In this document: positions 24,370 through 33,583 of the stretch, piece after piece
Position numbering within the stretch: position 1 is the stretch's first letter
How the letters are laid out: each line of letters begins with the position of its first letter
DNA from: an archaeon
Lineage (GTDB): Archaea; Thermoproteota; Nitrososphaeria; Nitrososphaerales; Gagatemarchaeaceae
Direction: 5' to 3'
DNA length: 64,000 bases
Assembly: GCA_021791695.1 (NCBI GenBank)
Contig: JAJYWC010000007.1
Location: 1-64,000, forward strand
Translations under genes and position numbers: made by a program
Notes under the pieces: model-generated
What the model saw: only the letters and a program-made list of their open reading frames with translations
Database searches by the model: none
What the model was told of the DNA's origin: nothing

Positions 24370-24825
24370 GGACCATGGCTATCCGGTCTTGGTCTAATAA
24401 TGTCTTGTCCGCGAACGAAGTCGTTACGACCACAAGATGGGTGCTAGCTAGTTCCCCACTGGGAAACAATGCGCCCCATTACTTCCAGTGAGGTGGCCAC
24501 ATCGTCTCGACAATCCTGTGAGGTCGATCCCCCTACTCTGATAATCCCCCACAATCAGCCCGAGCTTGCCAATTCTCATCGAACGCTAGTCGAATGTCAA
24601 CAGTAGACGAATCTACGCTGAACTCTATCATTCCATCTCTATCGAAGTAGCCCGCAAGTTCTGGACAACTGCGGTAGGATTCTGCGTATCTTCAAGCCTG
24701 TTCCACAGAGTCTGGTTCAGGTTGGATATTTTATCACCACCTGGTGGAAATGCGCGTTGTGGGCGGTGGACCGCCCTAACACTGAGGTCACGCTTATAGC
24801 GGATTGTTTCTCCCCCGCACTCGGT
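24370..24825. other. Intergenic region before tRNA-Ile, no gene seen
   Basis: The 456 bp between the SDR and tRNA-Ile contain no frame with convincing codon bias. A TATA-like CTTATAG near 24792 is correctly placed for the tRNA gene. Confidence 0.6.
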
Positions 24826-24922
24826 GGGCCGGTAGCTCAGAACCTCGGCGAGAGGTGGGCAGCTTGGCTAGAGCACTCGACTGATAATCGAGAGGTCGAG
24901 GGTTCAAATCCCTTCCGGCCCA
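24826..24922 (+). tRNA. tRNA-Ile (GAT) with a 22-nt intron in the D loop; element attachment site
   Basis: Acceptor GGGCCGG / CCGGCCC, anticodon loop CTGATAA (anticodon GAT), T arm GAGGGTTCAAATCCCTT, discriminator A. The D loop holds 22 extra nt (24841-24862, containing the hairpin ACCTC-GGCGA-GAGGT). Removing them restores GCTC-AGCTTGGCTA-GAGC. This is a non-canonical archaeal intron position. The 3' end doubles as the left attachment site of the integrated element. Confidence 0.93.
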
Positions 24923-24923
24923 C
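24908..24923 (+). repeat. Left attachment repeat (attL) in the tRNA-Ile 3' end
   Basis: ATCCCTTCCGGCCCAC covers the T-arm 3' strand, acceptor 3' strand and discriminator of tRNA-Ile, and is repeated exactly at 33584-33599. Confidence 0.8.
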
Positions 24924-24973
24924 CTAAATTATTAAGAGAATCCTTTATCTATTTGCCTTTCTAATGGTGAAAT

Positions 24974-26263
24974 ATGCCTGTTGGGAGCAAATACAAGCAT
25001 CTTCTCGATGACCAAGACGTCAGACGGTGGTACGAGAACCTCGAAGCCAAGTCGGTTATCACAGCGACCGTCTATCTCAGAACGCTTGGGCTATACTCCA
25101 ACCTTGCGAAGACTACGCCCAAGGGAATATTGGCAGAAGCACGATCCAAGAAGTTCAGGGACGAGTTTACCGACTTTATCAGGAGGATGGAGAAGGAAGG
25201 CAAAGCAGGCTCCTACATCGAGCGATTCAAGAAGGTGATTCTCTCTTGGACTTCGTACAACAATCTCGATGTTAAACTCAAAGTGAACATCAAGGGAAGC
25301 TCCGAGACCCCGACGATTGCCACCGAGAGAGTGCCCAGCAAGGACGAATTGTCGAAGATTCTGCGCATGGCATCACCAAGAGGCAGGATCTCGGTCGCGA
25401 TAATGGCGTTCAGCGGTGTAAGACCCGAGAGTCTGGGAGACTACCTTGGCACGGACGGGATAAGACTAGGAGACTTTAGCGAGGCGAAGGTGAGGAATGA
25501 CGGACTTGAGATTGAGAAAGTCCCTACCGTCCTTCTCGTGAGGAGAGCGCTCAGCAAAGCGAGACATCCCTACTTCACATTTGTGAGCAGCGAAGGCATC
25601 ACCTACATCCAAGAGCACCTCAAAGAACGGGTCAAGCAGGGTGAGAAACTTACGCCCGAGAGCCCGCTCCTTGCCTTCGACCCAAGGGGCATCAGGAAGA
25701 ACCAGTTCCTGAGGACGACCCTCGTAACGCGGGATGTCAAGGAGGCAATCCTCAAAGCCGGATTCACCTGGAGACCCTACGTCCTCAGAGCCTATTGCGA
25801 CACAAACATGATAGTGTCCGAGTCGAAGGGCTTCATCTCGCATCCCTATCTTCAGTTCCTGATGGGGCACAAGGGAGACATAGAAGCCAGGTATTCAACT
25901 AACAAGGGCAGGCTCCCTCCCACCATGATCGAAGAGATGAGGGAAGCTTACAAGAAATGCGACTCCCTTCTTTCCACCAAAGCTGAGTCAGCCACCGAGG
26001 AGCAAATCAAGAAGACCTTCAATGAACAATTTCTTCTCGTGGCCGGTTTCAAGAAGGAAGAGTTGGAGAAGATGAAACTCGATGAGATGACAAACGAAGA
26101 ACTTCAGAGCCTAGTCAGGCAAAGACTCATTGGGATGATGACCAACAATGGGTCGAGGCAGAAGGTCATTCCTCTTCAGGAAGTGAAATCATACATCGGC
26201 CAGGGCTTTGAATACGTCGCGTCTCTTCCGAACGACGAGGCGATAGTGAAGATTCCCTTCTGA
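24974..26263 (+). CDS. int: Tyrosine recombinase (archaeal integrase)
   Basis: The 429-residue protein has an N-terminal SAM-like core-binding region (about 1-110) and a C-terminal catalytic domain with the expected residues: Arg in MAFSGVRPESLGDY, the second Arg in WRPYVLRAYCDT, His in FLMGHKGDIEARYS, and the nucleophile Tyr in ARYST. A helical tail of about 100 residues follows (EEQIKKTFNEQFLL). It is intact and adjacent to attL, so it is the likely integration and excision enzyme. The arrangement differs from SSV-type integrases, whose gene is split by integration. Confidence 0.92.
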   Translation: MPVGSKYKHLLDDQDVRRWYENLEAKSVITATVYLRTLGLYSNLAKTTPKGILAEARSKKFRDEFTDFIRRMEKEGKAGSYIERFKKVILSWTSYNNLDVKLKVNIKGSSETPTIATERVPSKDELSKILRMASPRGRISVAIMAFSGVRPESLGDYLGTDGIRLGDFSEAKVRNDGLEIEKVPTVLLVRRALSKARHPYFTFVSSEGITYIQEHLKERVKQGEKLTPESPLLAFDPRGIRKNQFLRTTLVTRDVKEAILKAGFTWRPYVLRAYCDTNMIVSESKGFISHPYLQFLMGHKGDIEARYSTNKGRLPPTMIEEMREAYKKCDSLLSTKAESATEEQIKKTFNEQFLLVAGFKKEELEKMKLDEMTNEELQSLVRQRLIGMMTNNGSRQKVIPLQEVKSYIGQGFEYVASLPNDEAIVKIPF

Positions 26264-26270
26264 CCGGTGA

Positions 26271-27110
26271 TTATTCCGAATAGATACCCTTACCAGACCA
26301 TTCCACCACTCTCCTCGATTTGTACCTGACAATCGGGACGATTTCGCTCTCTTCCAGATGCTTTCTCAAAAAGAGGATTGGGAACCATCCCCATCCTTCT
26401 GCGGAATAGACCGACAGGATGAGGACATAGACCACCTGACCATCGACTCCCCATGCCCTTCCTCCCTCCACGTCAGGTGTCCTAACGAAGGGGACAGGTT
26501 GCTGGCGGGCTGCCCTCTCGTGTGTATCCTCGAGCCGCAGCTTGACGTGTTCGATGACACCCGAATCAGTCTCCCTCCTGAGCGTGCTCTCGTAGTTGGA
26601 GATCTCTCTTGCCATAGGATTAGCTAGCTGCGCCAGTTCCACCCTCGCCGTCTCACCCTGATTCAAGTCGATGCAAGGAATGTCGTGAGGCTGCTGCCAG
26701 TATGCTTGAAACTCTGTTTCGCCGAGGGGAATCACAGCGACTTTAGCCTTGCAGTTTGTCGAAGACTCCTTAGCCACGACATCGGCCAGCAATTGAGTCT
26801 CACGACTGTATCGGCTCATACCGTGGAAGGACCTCCTCAGCCTGAATGTGAATCTGCTCGATTCAGGTCTCTCGAAGAATTCATCCAAGGCATCGTAAGG
26901 GCCATCACAAGGGACGTAGCATGTCTCGCCCGACGCAATCCCGATCTTGCTCAGCGTTCCCCACTTCTCCACCGCTTGACCTAGAGATCTGGACACCGCT
27001 GAGGCTTGGAATCCTTTTCGCGCGAGGTGCAGACCCAGCTCTCGCCTCCTGATTATCCCCTGTCTCACCCCCGCACTCAGCTCCTCGGCTATCGAACCCA
27101 TGACCCTCAA
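26271..27110 (-). CDS. Element-encoded protein of unknown function
   Basis: The 279-residue protein is encoded opposite to the integrase, with convergent stops 7 bp apart. The N-terminal 60 residues (EELSAGVRQGIIRRRELGLHLARKGF...VSRSLGQAVEKWGTLSKIG) have the look of a helix-turn-helix. The remainder is mixed alpha/beta with a Trp-rich C-terminus (AEGWGWFPILFLRKHLEE). It could be a regulator or replication accessory. An internal ATG (MGSIAEEL) 3 codons in may be the true start. Confidence 0.65.
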   Translation of the reverse strand: MRVMGSIAEELSAGVRQGIIRRRELGLHLARKGFQASAVSRSLGQAVEKWGTLSKIGIASGETCYVPCDGPYDALDEFFERPESSRFTFRLRRSFHGMSRYSRETQLLADVVAKESSTNCKAKVAVIPLGETEFQAYWQQPHDIPCIDLNQGETARVELAQLANPMAREISNYESTLRRETDSGVIEHVKLRLEDTHERAARQQPVPFVRTPDVEGGRAWGVDGQVVYVLILSVYSAEGWGWFPILFLRKHLEESEIVPIVRYKSRRVVEWSGKGIYSE

Positions 27111-27234
27111 GATTTGACAGGCGCTACGTCAGAATTAACGGTTTTGCTGCCTCATTTAGCGTCCTCAGTAGACATCTTGCGGGAATTCTCGACCGCCTTA
27201 TGAAAATCAAACCACTTTCCTGAATCATGCCAGA

Positions 27235-27420
27235 TTGACGACGACGAAGACCACAGTAGTTGACATTCGACCCCTCAAGACCCTCTCTACCAAGCTTCTT
27301 CCTCCAGAGTCGATGCTGAGGCGCGTCCTTTTGGGCGAAGCGGACGCCATGCCCGCTAGCGACTACGCGTCCAAGCTCGGGACGTGGCTTGCAATCCTTA
27401 GAGAGGAGACTACGAGATGA
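27235..27420 (+). CDS. 61-residue protein coupled to the ATPase gene
   Basis: It runs from TTG 27235 to TGA 27418-27420, overlapping the ATPase start by 4 nt (ATGA). The sequence VDIRPLKTLSTKLLPPESMLRRVLLGEADAMPASDYASKLGTWLAIL has gene-like codon bias and predicts helices. The tight overlap supports translational coupling to the HerA-type ATPase. Function unknown. Confidence 0.6.
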   Translation: MTTTKTTVVDIRPLKTLSTKLLPPESMLRRVLLGEADAMPASDYASKLGTWLAILREETTR

Positions 27421-29363
27421 CCTTCTGGAAGTCAAAGAAGAAGAGGCGACAGGAGGAGGAACGAGAGAAAGCGCTGAGGATACGTCAACAGGAGCTCGAA
27501 GAACGAAGGAAGAAGGAGGCGGCCGAGGAGAAGCGCTGGAAGGAACTGGAATCGAAGTATGGCGTTGACAGAGACGAGATCAAGTATCAGCTGGGCGATT
27601 CGCTCGAATGGATAAACCCCCGTTACCCCAAGTCGCAGAAGCTAACCCCCGGCCACGTCGGGGCAATCGGGCTCGTCAAGATCAACACCGGGAAAAACGC
27701 GGCCGAGGAACCATACGATCAGGATGAAGTCAGGTTCAAGTGGATAAGCGAAGTCAAATACATCGACGGCAAGGAGAACGGGAACGTCTTCACGAGCGGG
27801 GCGTCAGGCGCCGGAAAGAGCAGCCTTGAGCGGCTTCTCCTGCGGAAGATGGCAGCGCAGCAGAAGGTAATCTTCTCTTTCAAGGCGAACGACACCCATC
27901 TCGGAATCGGCTATCCAGTAGCGGACGTGAGCGAACTGCCACCTAATCCCTTCACTGATGTGGACGCTTTCGTAAGCGCCTTCGCGATAGCCTTTCCCAT
28001 CAGCTCGATTGGCATCACGGCCAGCCAGGTTCCCGCTCTCCTCCAGGAGCTGGCCCGTGGTTGCAGCTCCTCGAAGGACTTCGACCGCAGTCTTGAACGA
28101 CGAATTAGGGACACTACGGACAGGGTCCAACTCTCCGCCCTGTTCTTTATTCAGGAACAAATGAAATCCATCGAGCTTCGGAAGGGAGGAGGCGAAGAAG
28201 GTAGGGCAAACCTCATCAACGACGCGATTCACAGCGGCCTCGATATTGTCCTCGACTTCTCAAGATTGTCAGACTCTGCAAAGACGTTCTATGCCGAACT
28301 ATTGCTACGCGGGATATGGAACTGGATGCACTTGCCGACGGAAACCAGCAAAAAGAAACAAATCATCGTGTATGTGGATGAGGCTCACAGACTGACCAGA
28401 GGTACCTTCGAGAAGTATCACTCGATACTGAACGAAATGGCTAGGGAGATAAGGGCTAGAGGAGCGCTCTGGACATCGACGCAGAACTACAGCGACATCG
28501 AAGACGGCATCAGGAACCAGTTCGCGACGCAGTTCGTCTTCAACACGTCGTCAAAGGCAGACCTAGAAGCACTCAGGGCCATCGACCCGATGCTCTCGTG
28601 GCTTGTCTCTGGTCTACAGAAACATTACTTCATAGATGCGAAGGCGAGGTTCATTCATGAGGAGATCACCGTCTACACCTGCACTCCAGCCAAAGAGGAG
28701 AGAAGCGATGATTATGCGCATGCTCCGAAGCTAAGCAGGTCGCTCGTTTCCCCATCCGGACTAACGAAGGGCACTCTCGATGAGTACCGCAAGGAGGTCG
28801 AGGAATCGCTGGAAAACAACGGAGTAGTCTGGGTCTCCGGTCTCGCCGGCACTTTCAGCGAGAAGTATGGGACGGACAAGGATGAGGCGAAGCTCAGGAT
28901 CAAGGACATCCTTGAGAAGCTCGTGAACGGGGACGAGGTCCAGAGGATGAAGTGCGAGCTTGCAACGGGCGAGACCGTCGTCCTCTTCTTTCGCAAGTGC
29001 GAGGGTGAGAACGAGAGCCCTCTCCACAGGTGGATGGTTCAGCGAGCCATCGAGTGCTGCAATAGGGAAGCAGTGATTCACGTGGCTTCCTCTGGGGAGG
29101 CGCTGCCCGACATCGAGTTGAGGGAATGGTTTATCGAGTGCGAGACTGGACTAAAGAAAAAGACTGTCGACCTTGAGGAGCGAATAGGAGGATTGGGCTC
29201 GGTCAAGCCCTTCGCCATCGTAGTGCCAAACGAGGACGTGGAGCAGAGGTACGCTAGGTTCGCGTCCGATAGGGTCGTGTTGACGGCGCTCAAGGGTCTT
29301 TCAGAACGCATCAGGACGGAGCTGAGCGCAACTGAAGATAAGGGAGATCGAAAGCATGGCTGA
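27417..29363 (+). CDS. HerA/FtsK/VirB4-type ATPase of the element
   Basis: The 648-residue protein starts with a charged coiled coil (residues 5-50), then an ATPase domain with Walker A GASGAGKS (128-135), Walker B IIVYVDEAHR (acidic pair 321-322) and a sensor-like LWTSTQNYSDIED followed by FVFNTSSKADLE, the pattern of HerA/DUF87 and VirB4-type motors. The last 200 residues contain a winged-helix-like region (GVVWVSGLAGTFSEKYGTDKDEAKLRIKDILEKLV). These hexameric motors pump DNA in conjugation, segregation or virion packaging. It could also process DNA ends, but no NurA partner is evident. Confidence 0.8.
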   Translation: MTFWKSKKKRRQEEEREKALRIRQQELEERRKKEAAEEKRWKELESKYGVDRDEIKYQLGDSLEWINPRYPKSQKLTPGHVGAIGLVKINTGKNAAEEPYDQDEVRFKWISEVKYIDGKENGNVFTSGASGAGKSSLERLLLRKMAAQQKVIFSFKANDTHLGIGYPVADVSELPPNPFTDVDAFVSAFAIAFPISSIGITASQVPALLQELARGCSSSKDFDRSLERRIRDTTDRVQLSALFFIQEQMKSIELRKGGGEEGRANLINDAIHSGLDIVLDFSRLSDSAKTFYAELLLRGIWNWMHLPTETSKKKQIIVYVDEAHRLTRGTFEKYHSILNEMAREIRARGALWTSTQNYSDIEDGIRNQFATQFVFNTSSKADLEALRAIDPMLSWLVSGLQKHYFIDAKARFIHEEITVYTCTPAKEERSDDYAHAPKLSRSLVSPSGLTKGTLDEYRKEVEESLENNGVVWVSGLAGTFSEKYGTDKDEAKLRIKDILEKLVNGDEVQRMKCELATGETVVLFFRKCEGENESPLHRWMVQRAIECCNREAVIHVASSGEALPDIELREWFIECETGLKKKTVDLEERIGGLGSVKPFAIVVPNEDVEQRYARFASDRVVLTALKGLSERIRTELSATEDKGDRKHG

Positions 29364-29622
29364 TAATAGGCGAGCCGAGGAAAGTGTGTCAAAGACTCTA
29401 GAACTGCTGAAGTCGATGGCGCACTCCTCCGTAACCGATTACTTTGCGGATGGTACGCTAGAGGTAGCCGAGGCGCTCGCGGAGACGCGTAGTCTCTCGT
29501 TGGACGCATACTATGCCTACCAAAAGGGCTGCGAAGATGCGCTCAAGAAGGTCATTCAGTGGCTGGAGATGGACTTGGCCGGAAGGCGTTGCAACGTCTA
29601 TGGTGAGCCACTGGATTCTTGA
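29356..29622 (+). CDS. 88-residue helical protein downstream of the ATPase
   Basis: It overlaps the ATPase stop by 8 nt. The sequence (RRAEESVSKTLELLKSMAHSSVTDYF and DAYYAYQKGCEDALKKVIQWLEMDL) predicts three helices. The coupling suggests a partner of the ATPase. Family not recognised. Confidence 0.6.
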   Translation: MADNRRAEESVSKTLELLKSMAHSSVTDYFADGTLEVAEALAETRSLSLDAYYAYQKGCEDALKKVIQWLEMDLAGRRCNVYGEPLDS

Positions 29623-30178
29623 TGAAGCTCTCCACGAGATTACGATAAAGCTCGCCCATAGCAGCCGCCTCCCTTCGGGCTCGAACTTCGTTTCGTGGCA
29701 AATTCACCCCCTCGCTTCGCTCGCCGTGTCCGTCGCTTCGCTCCTCACGGCCTTCCGCTCACTAGCGTTCGCTCCCTCCCCCCTCTTTGCCCCTCCGCTC
29801 GTTCTTCGCCTCACCCCGCCTTGAAGCGGGGCCGCTCCACTCGCTCCTCCGAAAGGAGCTCGTTTCGCGGGGGTGTCGGCTGCTATGGGCTCGCATAAGA
29901 GGGGGAGGGAAAGAAGGAAGAACTGAGCTCCCTGTGCATAACAAGGCTGTATTCGAAACATACTTTAGTTAGGCCATTTCGTGACAACCATTTCGAAGGT
30001 CGCAAATGAAACGCGGTGGTGACTCTTCCCTCTCCTTGTAGTGGAATCATGACAATAAGAATTCATGCCATCACGGCTGCGAGCAATGTGTCTTCTTTTG
30101 GCGAACCAGAATCTAATCGGGTCCTTTTATGAGGTCCAGTGGTGCAATCGTCGTCAATGAGGTCCCTGCACTTCATCC
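29623..30178. other. Noncoding pyrimidine-rich segment with hairpins inside the element
   Basis: From about 29660 to 29930 the plus strand is rich in C and T, with recurrent CGCTTCGCT blocks and two hairpins: CCCCGC-CTTGA-AGCGGGG near 29814-29831, and GCTCCT-CCGAA-AGGAGC at 29843-29859. Open frames are low-complexity and not convincing. It could hold the replication origin, a transfer origin or an untranslated RNA. Confidence 0.45.
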
Positions 30179-31144
30179 CTATCTTCTGCGCTGCAGAATT
30201 GCGACGCACATTGCTATCACCATGATTAACGCCACGACTGCAAGCACTCCAAAGTAAACCGGGTTCAAGCTCGATGCTGAAGGGCTCGATTGATTAGCTG
30301 TACTAGTGGAAGTTTGAGATAAGGAAGACGAAGGAGATGACATATTAGATGTCGAACTGAGAGTTGTGCCCGGCGTACTTGTGCTCGTTCCGCTGCTACT
30401 AGATGTTGCCGTCGCTTGTGACACGGTGAAGTGAAGGAGCAGAAACTGGCTCCACTCGTCCTCCCCGACTACGGTGTAGGTGCCCGGGGGAAAGGTGATG
30501 GGCGCTGCCGAAATCGACGTACCAGCCCCGCCCGTCCAATACCCTGCTGTAGATTGTCCAACGGATTCGTTTCCAAGAGGAGGGAAAGTCGTGGGGACTG
30601 TGCTCTCTGTACAGGCAAACTGCACGCTGGTATTGTACAATGGAAGAGGCGTCGCCGTTTGAAGATCTTCGAGGCTAAGATTACCGCTGAACATTCCGAA
30701 GGCTAATGATGCCCCGAATGCGCAGGCGTCAGAGCCCGACAGTTCTTCAAGCGAATAGCCCCAACGGTCGGCGTAGGGAACGATGTTTGTGGTGTTGCGG
30801 AGGTTCACAGCAGTGAGTCTTATCGACAAGTTTCCAGCAGGGGAGGATACGGTAGAAAGATTCAGGACAAGACGGAGACCGAGCGACGAATTGGATGTTG
30901 AAGTGGATGTGACTGGGACTTGGATTAGGTGTTCAGGCGATGTTGTTGTCGTGGCGTTCGTGCTTCCGAAGGAGAGTTGATCGAACCCCGCCGCATCGGT
31001 AATGCTGCTGGCATGAGCTGTTGGGACGGTATTAACCATGAGAACGGAGAATACTCCAAGCAACAATATCAAAGCAATTCGGCCACTCATTCCGGAATGC
31101 ATTTGGAAGGATGAGGAATCAGCAAATTCGGCGATGGCAGGCAT
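30179..31144 (-). CDS. Secreted, C-terminally anchored Ser/Thr-rich surface protein
   Basis: A signal peptide (GRIALILLLGVFSVLMVNTVPTAHA) follows a short N-terminal extension, so the true start may be an internal ATG such as the one before SGRIAL. The ectodomain is beta-rich with many N-x-S/T sites, then comes a Ser/Thr/Pro stalk (about 240-290) and a C-terminal transmembrane helix (PVYFGVLAVVALIMVIAMCVAIL) followed by QRRR. This is an archaeal type I surface glycoprotein layout. It is convergent with the ATPase operon. Confidence 0.7.
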   Translation of the reverse strand: MPAIAEFADSSSFQMHSGMSGRIALILLLGVFSVLMVNTVPTAHASSITDAAGFDQLSFGSTNATTTTSPEHLIQVPVTSTSTSNSSLGLRLVLNLSTVSSPAGNLSIRLTAVNLRNTTNIVPYADRWGYSLEELSGSDACAFGASLAFGMFSGNLSLEDLQTATPLPLYNTSVQFACTESTVPTTFPPLGNESVGQSTAGYWTGGAGTSISAAPITFPPGTYTVVGEDEWSQFLLLHFTVSQATATSSSSGTSTSTPGTTLSSTSNMSSPSSSLSQTSTSTANQSSPSASSLNPVYFGVLAVVALIMVIAMCVAILQRRR

Positions 31145-31627
31145 ATTCGGTAAGTGTTGAGCAACCAGAATTTAGTCTGCGGGGTAAATTCTTATCTAGG
31201 AAAATTAGCGACAATCAAGACCTGCCTGCTTCGTTAGCAACATGTAATTCCGCACTCATTAGGAAAGCTCGGCATTAGACAATCCGCTTAGAGTCACTCG
31301 ATACTTTGGCGGGAGCGCCTTCAGCACCAAGCTTTCCGCCAGCCTAGCCTAGTCAGTGTGTAGCGTGCACGCCGGTAACAACTCGGAATCAAGATTTTTC
31401 AACTTTCAAGATTCCAGCCAAAGGACGGGTTGAGGTTAGTGCATACTTGACCCTGGCGCTGGACGTATCCGCGTCAGATGTTGGCACCGAGGTCTTGCAC
31501 CCCCTTTTGGCGAGTCTGTATGGTTAGAACCGGACTAAATTGAAGAGGGGTTCCGTAATCAGAATATGCAAGAATCAGGCATTCGGTTTAAGTGCAGGGC
31601 TTCCGCCTCACCAAATAGGCTGTTTGT
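31145..31627. other. Divergent intergenic region inside the element
   Basis: No gene is supported in these 483 bp. The segment separates two divergently transcribed surface-protein genes, is AT-rich, and has a 6-bp inverted repeat TGGCGG/CCGCCA around 31306-31340. Confidence 0.5.
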
Positions 31628-32392
31628 TTGACGATCAGGTTCCCGCGGAAATTGGCCATTCGACGTCTCGCAAAGCGCGCGGGGATTTCTCTCGCTATAA
31701 TTCTTGTTTTGGTGGTAATTGCCGGGTCTGTTGGAACAGGCTTGTTCTTTTTCGCTTCTACTCCTCACAACTCCGCTACAAACCAATTGGGGTCGCCGGA
31801 CGCGGTATCCACAAACGCGGTATCGTCCAGTGCTTCGAGTAGTAGCTCAACCCCCGCATTGGTGTCACCTGGACAGCCACAGACTGTCTTTGGGTTCGTT
31901 GTGAACTCCACCTCAGATACGGTCGCTTCATTCCCGAATGATACGATGATTTGGACCAACCATGTTCTTTCAAGCTCCTCATACGTTGCTGGTATAACCA
32001 CTTCAATAGTGACAACTCCCTCAAGCTCCAAATCAAACGTAATTATCGCGGCCTACATCAACGGAAACTTGGTAGGCGAAGAAAAATACGAGATTGGACC
32101 TCCTGTGTCTCCCAGCAGTAACCCTAGCTATACATTGCCATCGAATTTCACTCAGGCTAACGAGGTAACCGTGCAGGTAGGTTCGACGATACAATCGGGA
32201 TCGACGATTTCAGTAGCAATATGGTGCAGTTGTTCACCCACTATTCATGTTGATAGCAATGACCCTACCGCGCGTGGAACTTACGAATATGCCCTTCCTT
32301 CTACAACTACATCTTTGCCTCAAACATTGCCATCGTCCGCGCAGTCAGCGTCGTCGGCACCAGACTTCTGGGCCTTTAGTCAGGGGCAATAA
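31628..32392 (+). CDS. N-terminally anchored extracellular protein
   Basis: The 254-residue protein starts at TTG 31628. A basic N-terminus (RFPRKLAIRRLAKR) precedes a transmembrane helix (about 18-43), then a Ser/Ala-rich linker, a beta-rich domain (FGFVVNSTSDTVASFPNDTMIW ... VTVQVGSTIQSGSTISVAIW with CSC) and a low-complexity end. It resembles archaeal pilin-like or surface proteins in layout only. The next surface gene starts 13 bp downstream, so the pair is an operon. Confidence 0.65.
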   Translation: MTIRFPRKLAIRRLAKRAGISLAIILVLVVIAGSVGTGLFFFASTPHNSATNQLGSPDAVSTNAVSSSASSSSSTPALVSPGQPQTVFGFVVNSTSDTVASFPNDTMIWTNHVLSSSSYVAGITTSIVTTPSSSKSNVIIAAYINGNLVGEEKYEIGPPVSPSSNPSYTLPSNFTQANEVTVQVGSTIQSGSTISVAIWCSCSPTIHVDSNDPTARGTYEYALPSTTTSLPQTLPSSAQSASSAPDFWAFSQGQ

Positions 32393-32405
32393 TGGTGACT
32401 AAGAC

Positions 32406-33527
32406 GTGGAACTAATGATGCTAAGATCAGCCAGAAATGGAAACAGGCTGGCTATTCTGTCGCTGTTCGCGTTGCTGGCATTGATGTTGATGAGCTCTAC
32501 CGTGCGACCTGTTCTTGCCTATTCGGGAGGGGAAGGTAACAGCAACAGTTGGGTAAGCACATCATCCACGGAGTGCCAGAATGGCAATTACTCTCCTGCT
32601 GTGTTAGGCATGGCCTGGGACACCGGCACACCAGTGCTGAGTTCAGATGATAATCAAGGCGTGACCGGTGAATGGTCCTGGCAGACCAATGTTCAGACAG
32701 AGCAGAAACTAACGAGTAGCGGTAATGAAGCTGGATACCAGTACGTTCAGTATGTGCAGAACTACGAACTGACTGACCCATGGCTTGAAGTCTTGCTGCC
32801 ACCCCCGACTAACTATCAGATGGAGGGCGGGCAAACTTCTTGGACAGCTTATAATACCTACTACGTAGGTGGCCCCAGCGCAAGCCTTAATCTGGAGGTA
32901 GAAGCCGATGCTACGTGGAGCAATGGCGTTATCACAGCAGTAACCTATTATCTGTGGGATAATGGAGTCCTTCAAAGCCATTCGATATCCGTCAGTATCC
33001 CGGCCGGATACCAGGCCACTCCCGTCGCGTATCAGAATGTCCTAGTCTCTGTCGGAACTAGCGGCGGTAAGATCTATAGTCCAGTTGCGTTCACGGGAGG
33101 CACTGGCGATTTCTACACTTTTGGCAATTCGCAATATAAGAACACCGCTTGTGTAAGCTGGGGAACCGGTGAGACATCGAACATGGGCTACTACGCATGG
33201 CCAGGATCTTGTAGCAATTGTTACCAAGATTACACCGTAGCAAATGAATACCCAAGTATTGCTGTTCAGTCCGTCGACCAGAATGGCAATCTAATCTATG
33301 GGTACTACACGCAGTTGGATACTACGGGTTACGGATATATTGCTTCTGGATACACGACCTACACGTATAGCGACACGTATGTTACCAACGGCACCTCATA
33401 CTATCTTTACGCGGATAGTTATGGCAGCTGTACATTCAATCACTGGTCGGATGGTAGCGCTAGTGTTCCCAGATTGGTTACGCCCAGTGACGAGATGAGA
33501 CTAACCGCAGTATATGATTGCACTTAG
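32406..33527 (+). CDS. Tyr/Gly/Ser-rich secreted protein with cysteine-containing C-terminal domain
   Basis: The signal peptide (NRLAILSLFALLALMLMSSTVRPVLA) is best served by a start at one of the ATGs at 32415 or 32418 rather than GTG 32406. The mature region is beta-rich. The last 90 residues (VQSVDQNGNLIYGYYTQL ... YADSYGSCTFNHWSDGS ... LTAVYDCT) match a domain that I recall as common in secreted thaumarchaeal proteins, with a G-x-C-x-F-x-H-W motif and a terminal Cys that may form a disulphide. It is probably an extracellular binding or structural protein. It ends 56 bp before the attR repeat. Confidence 0.7.
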   Translation: MELMMLRSARNGNRLAILSLFALLALMLMSSTVRPVLAYSGGEGNSNSWVSTSSTECQNGNYSPAVLGMAWDTGTPVLSSDDNQGVTGEWSWQTNVQTEQKLTSSGNEAGYQYVQYVQNYELTDPWLEVLLPPPTNYQMEGGQTSWTAYNTYYVGGPSASLNLEVEADATWSNGVITAVTYYLWDNGVLQSHSISVSIPAGYQATPVAYQNVLVSVGTSGGKIYSPVAFTGGTGDFYTFGNSQYKNTACVSWGTGETSNMGYYAWPGSCSNCYQDYTVANEYPSIAVQSVDQNGNLIYGYYTQLDTTGYGYIASGYTTYTYSDTYVTNGTSYYLYADSYGSCTFNHWSDGSASVPRLVTPSDEMRLTAVYDCT

Positions 33528-33583
33528 TCGCCCAAAAATCGGTTAACAATTCGAGCGTAGGATTCGCTTAAATCATTAACTGC

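Noticed and set aside
26271-27110. Calling the minus-strand element gene a replication initiator
   Set aside because: Only a vague helix-turn-helix-like start is visible; no Rep motif supports it.
29704-29961. Minus-strand 85-codon frame in the C/T-rich block
   Set aside because: Its sequence is low-complexity Ala/Glu/Arg repeats produced by the biased DNA, with no conserved feature.
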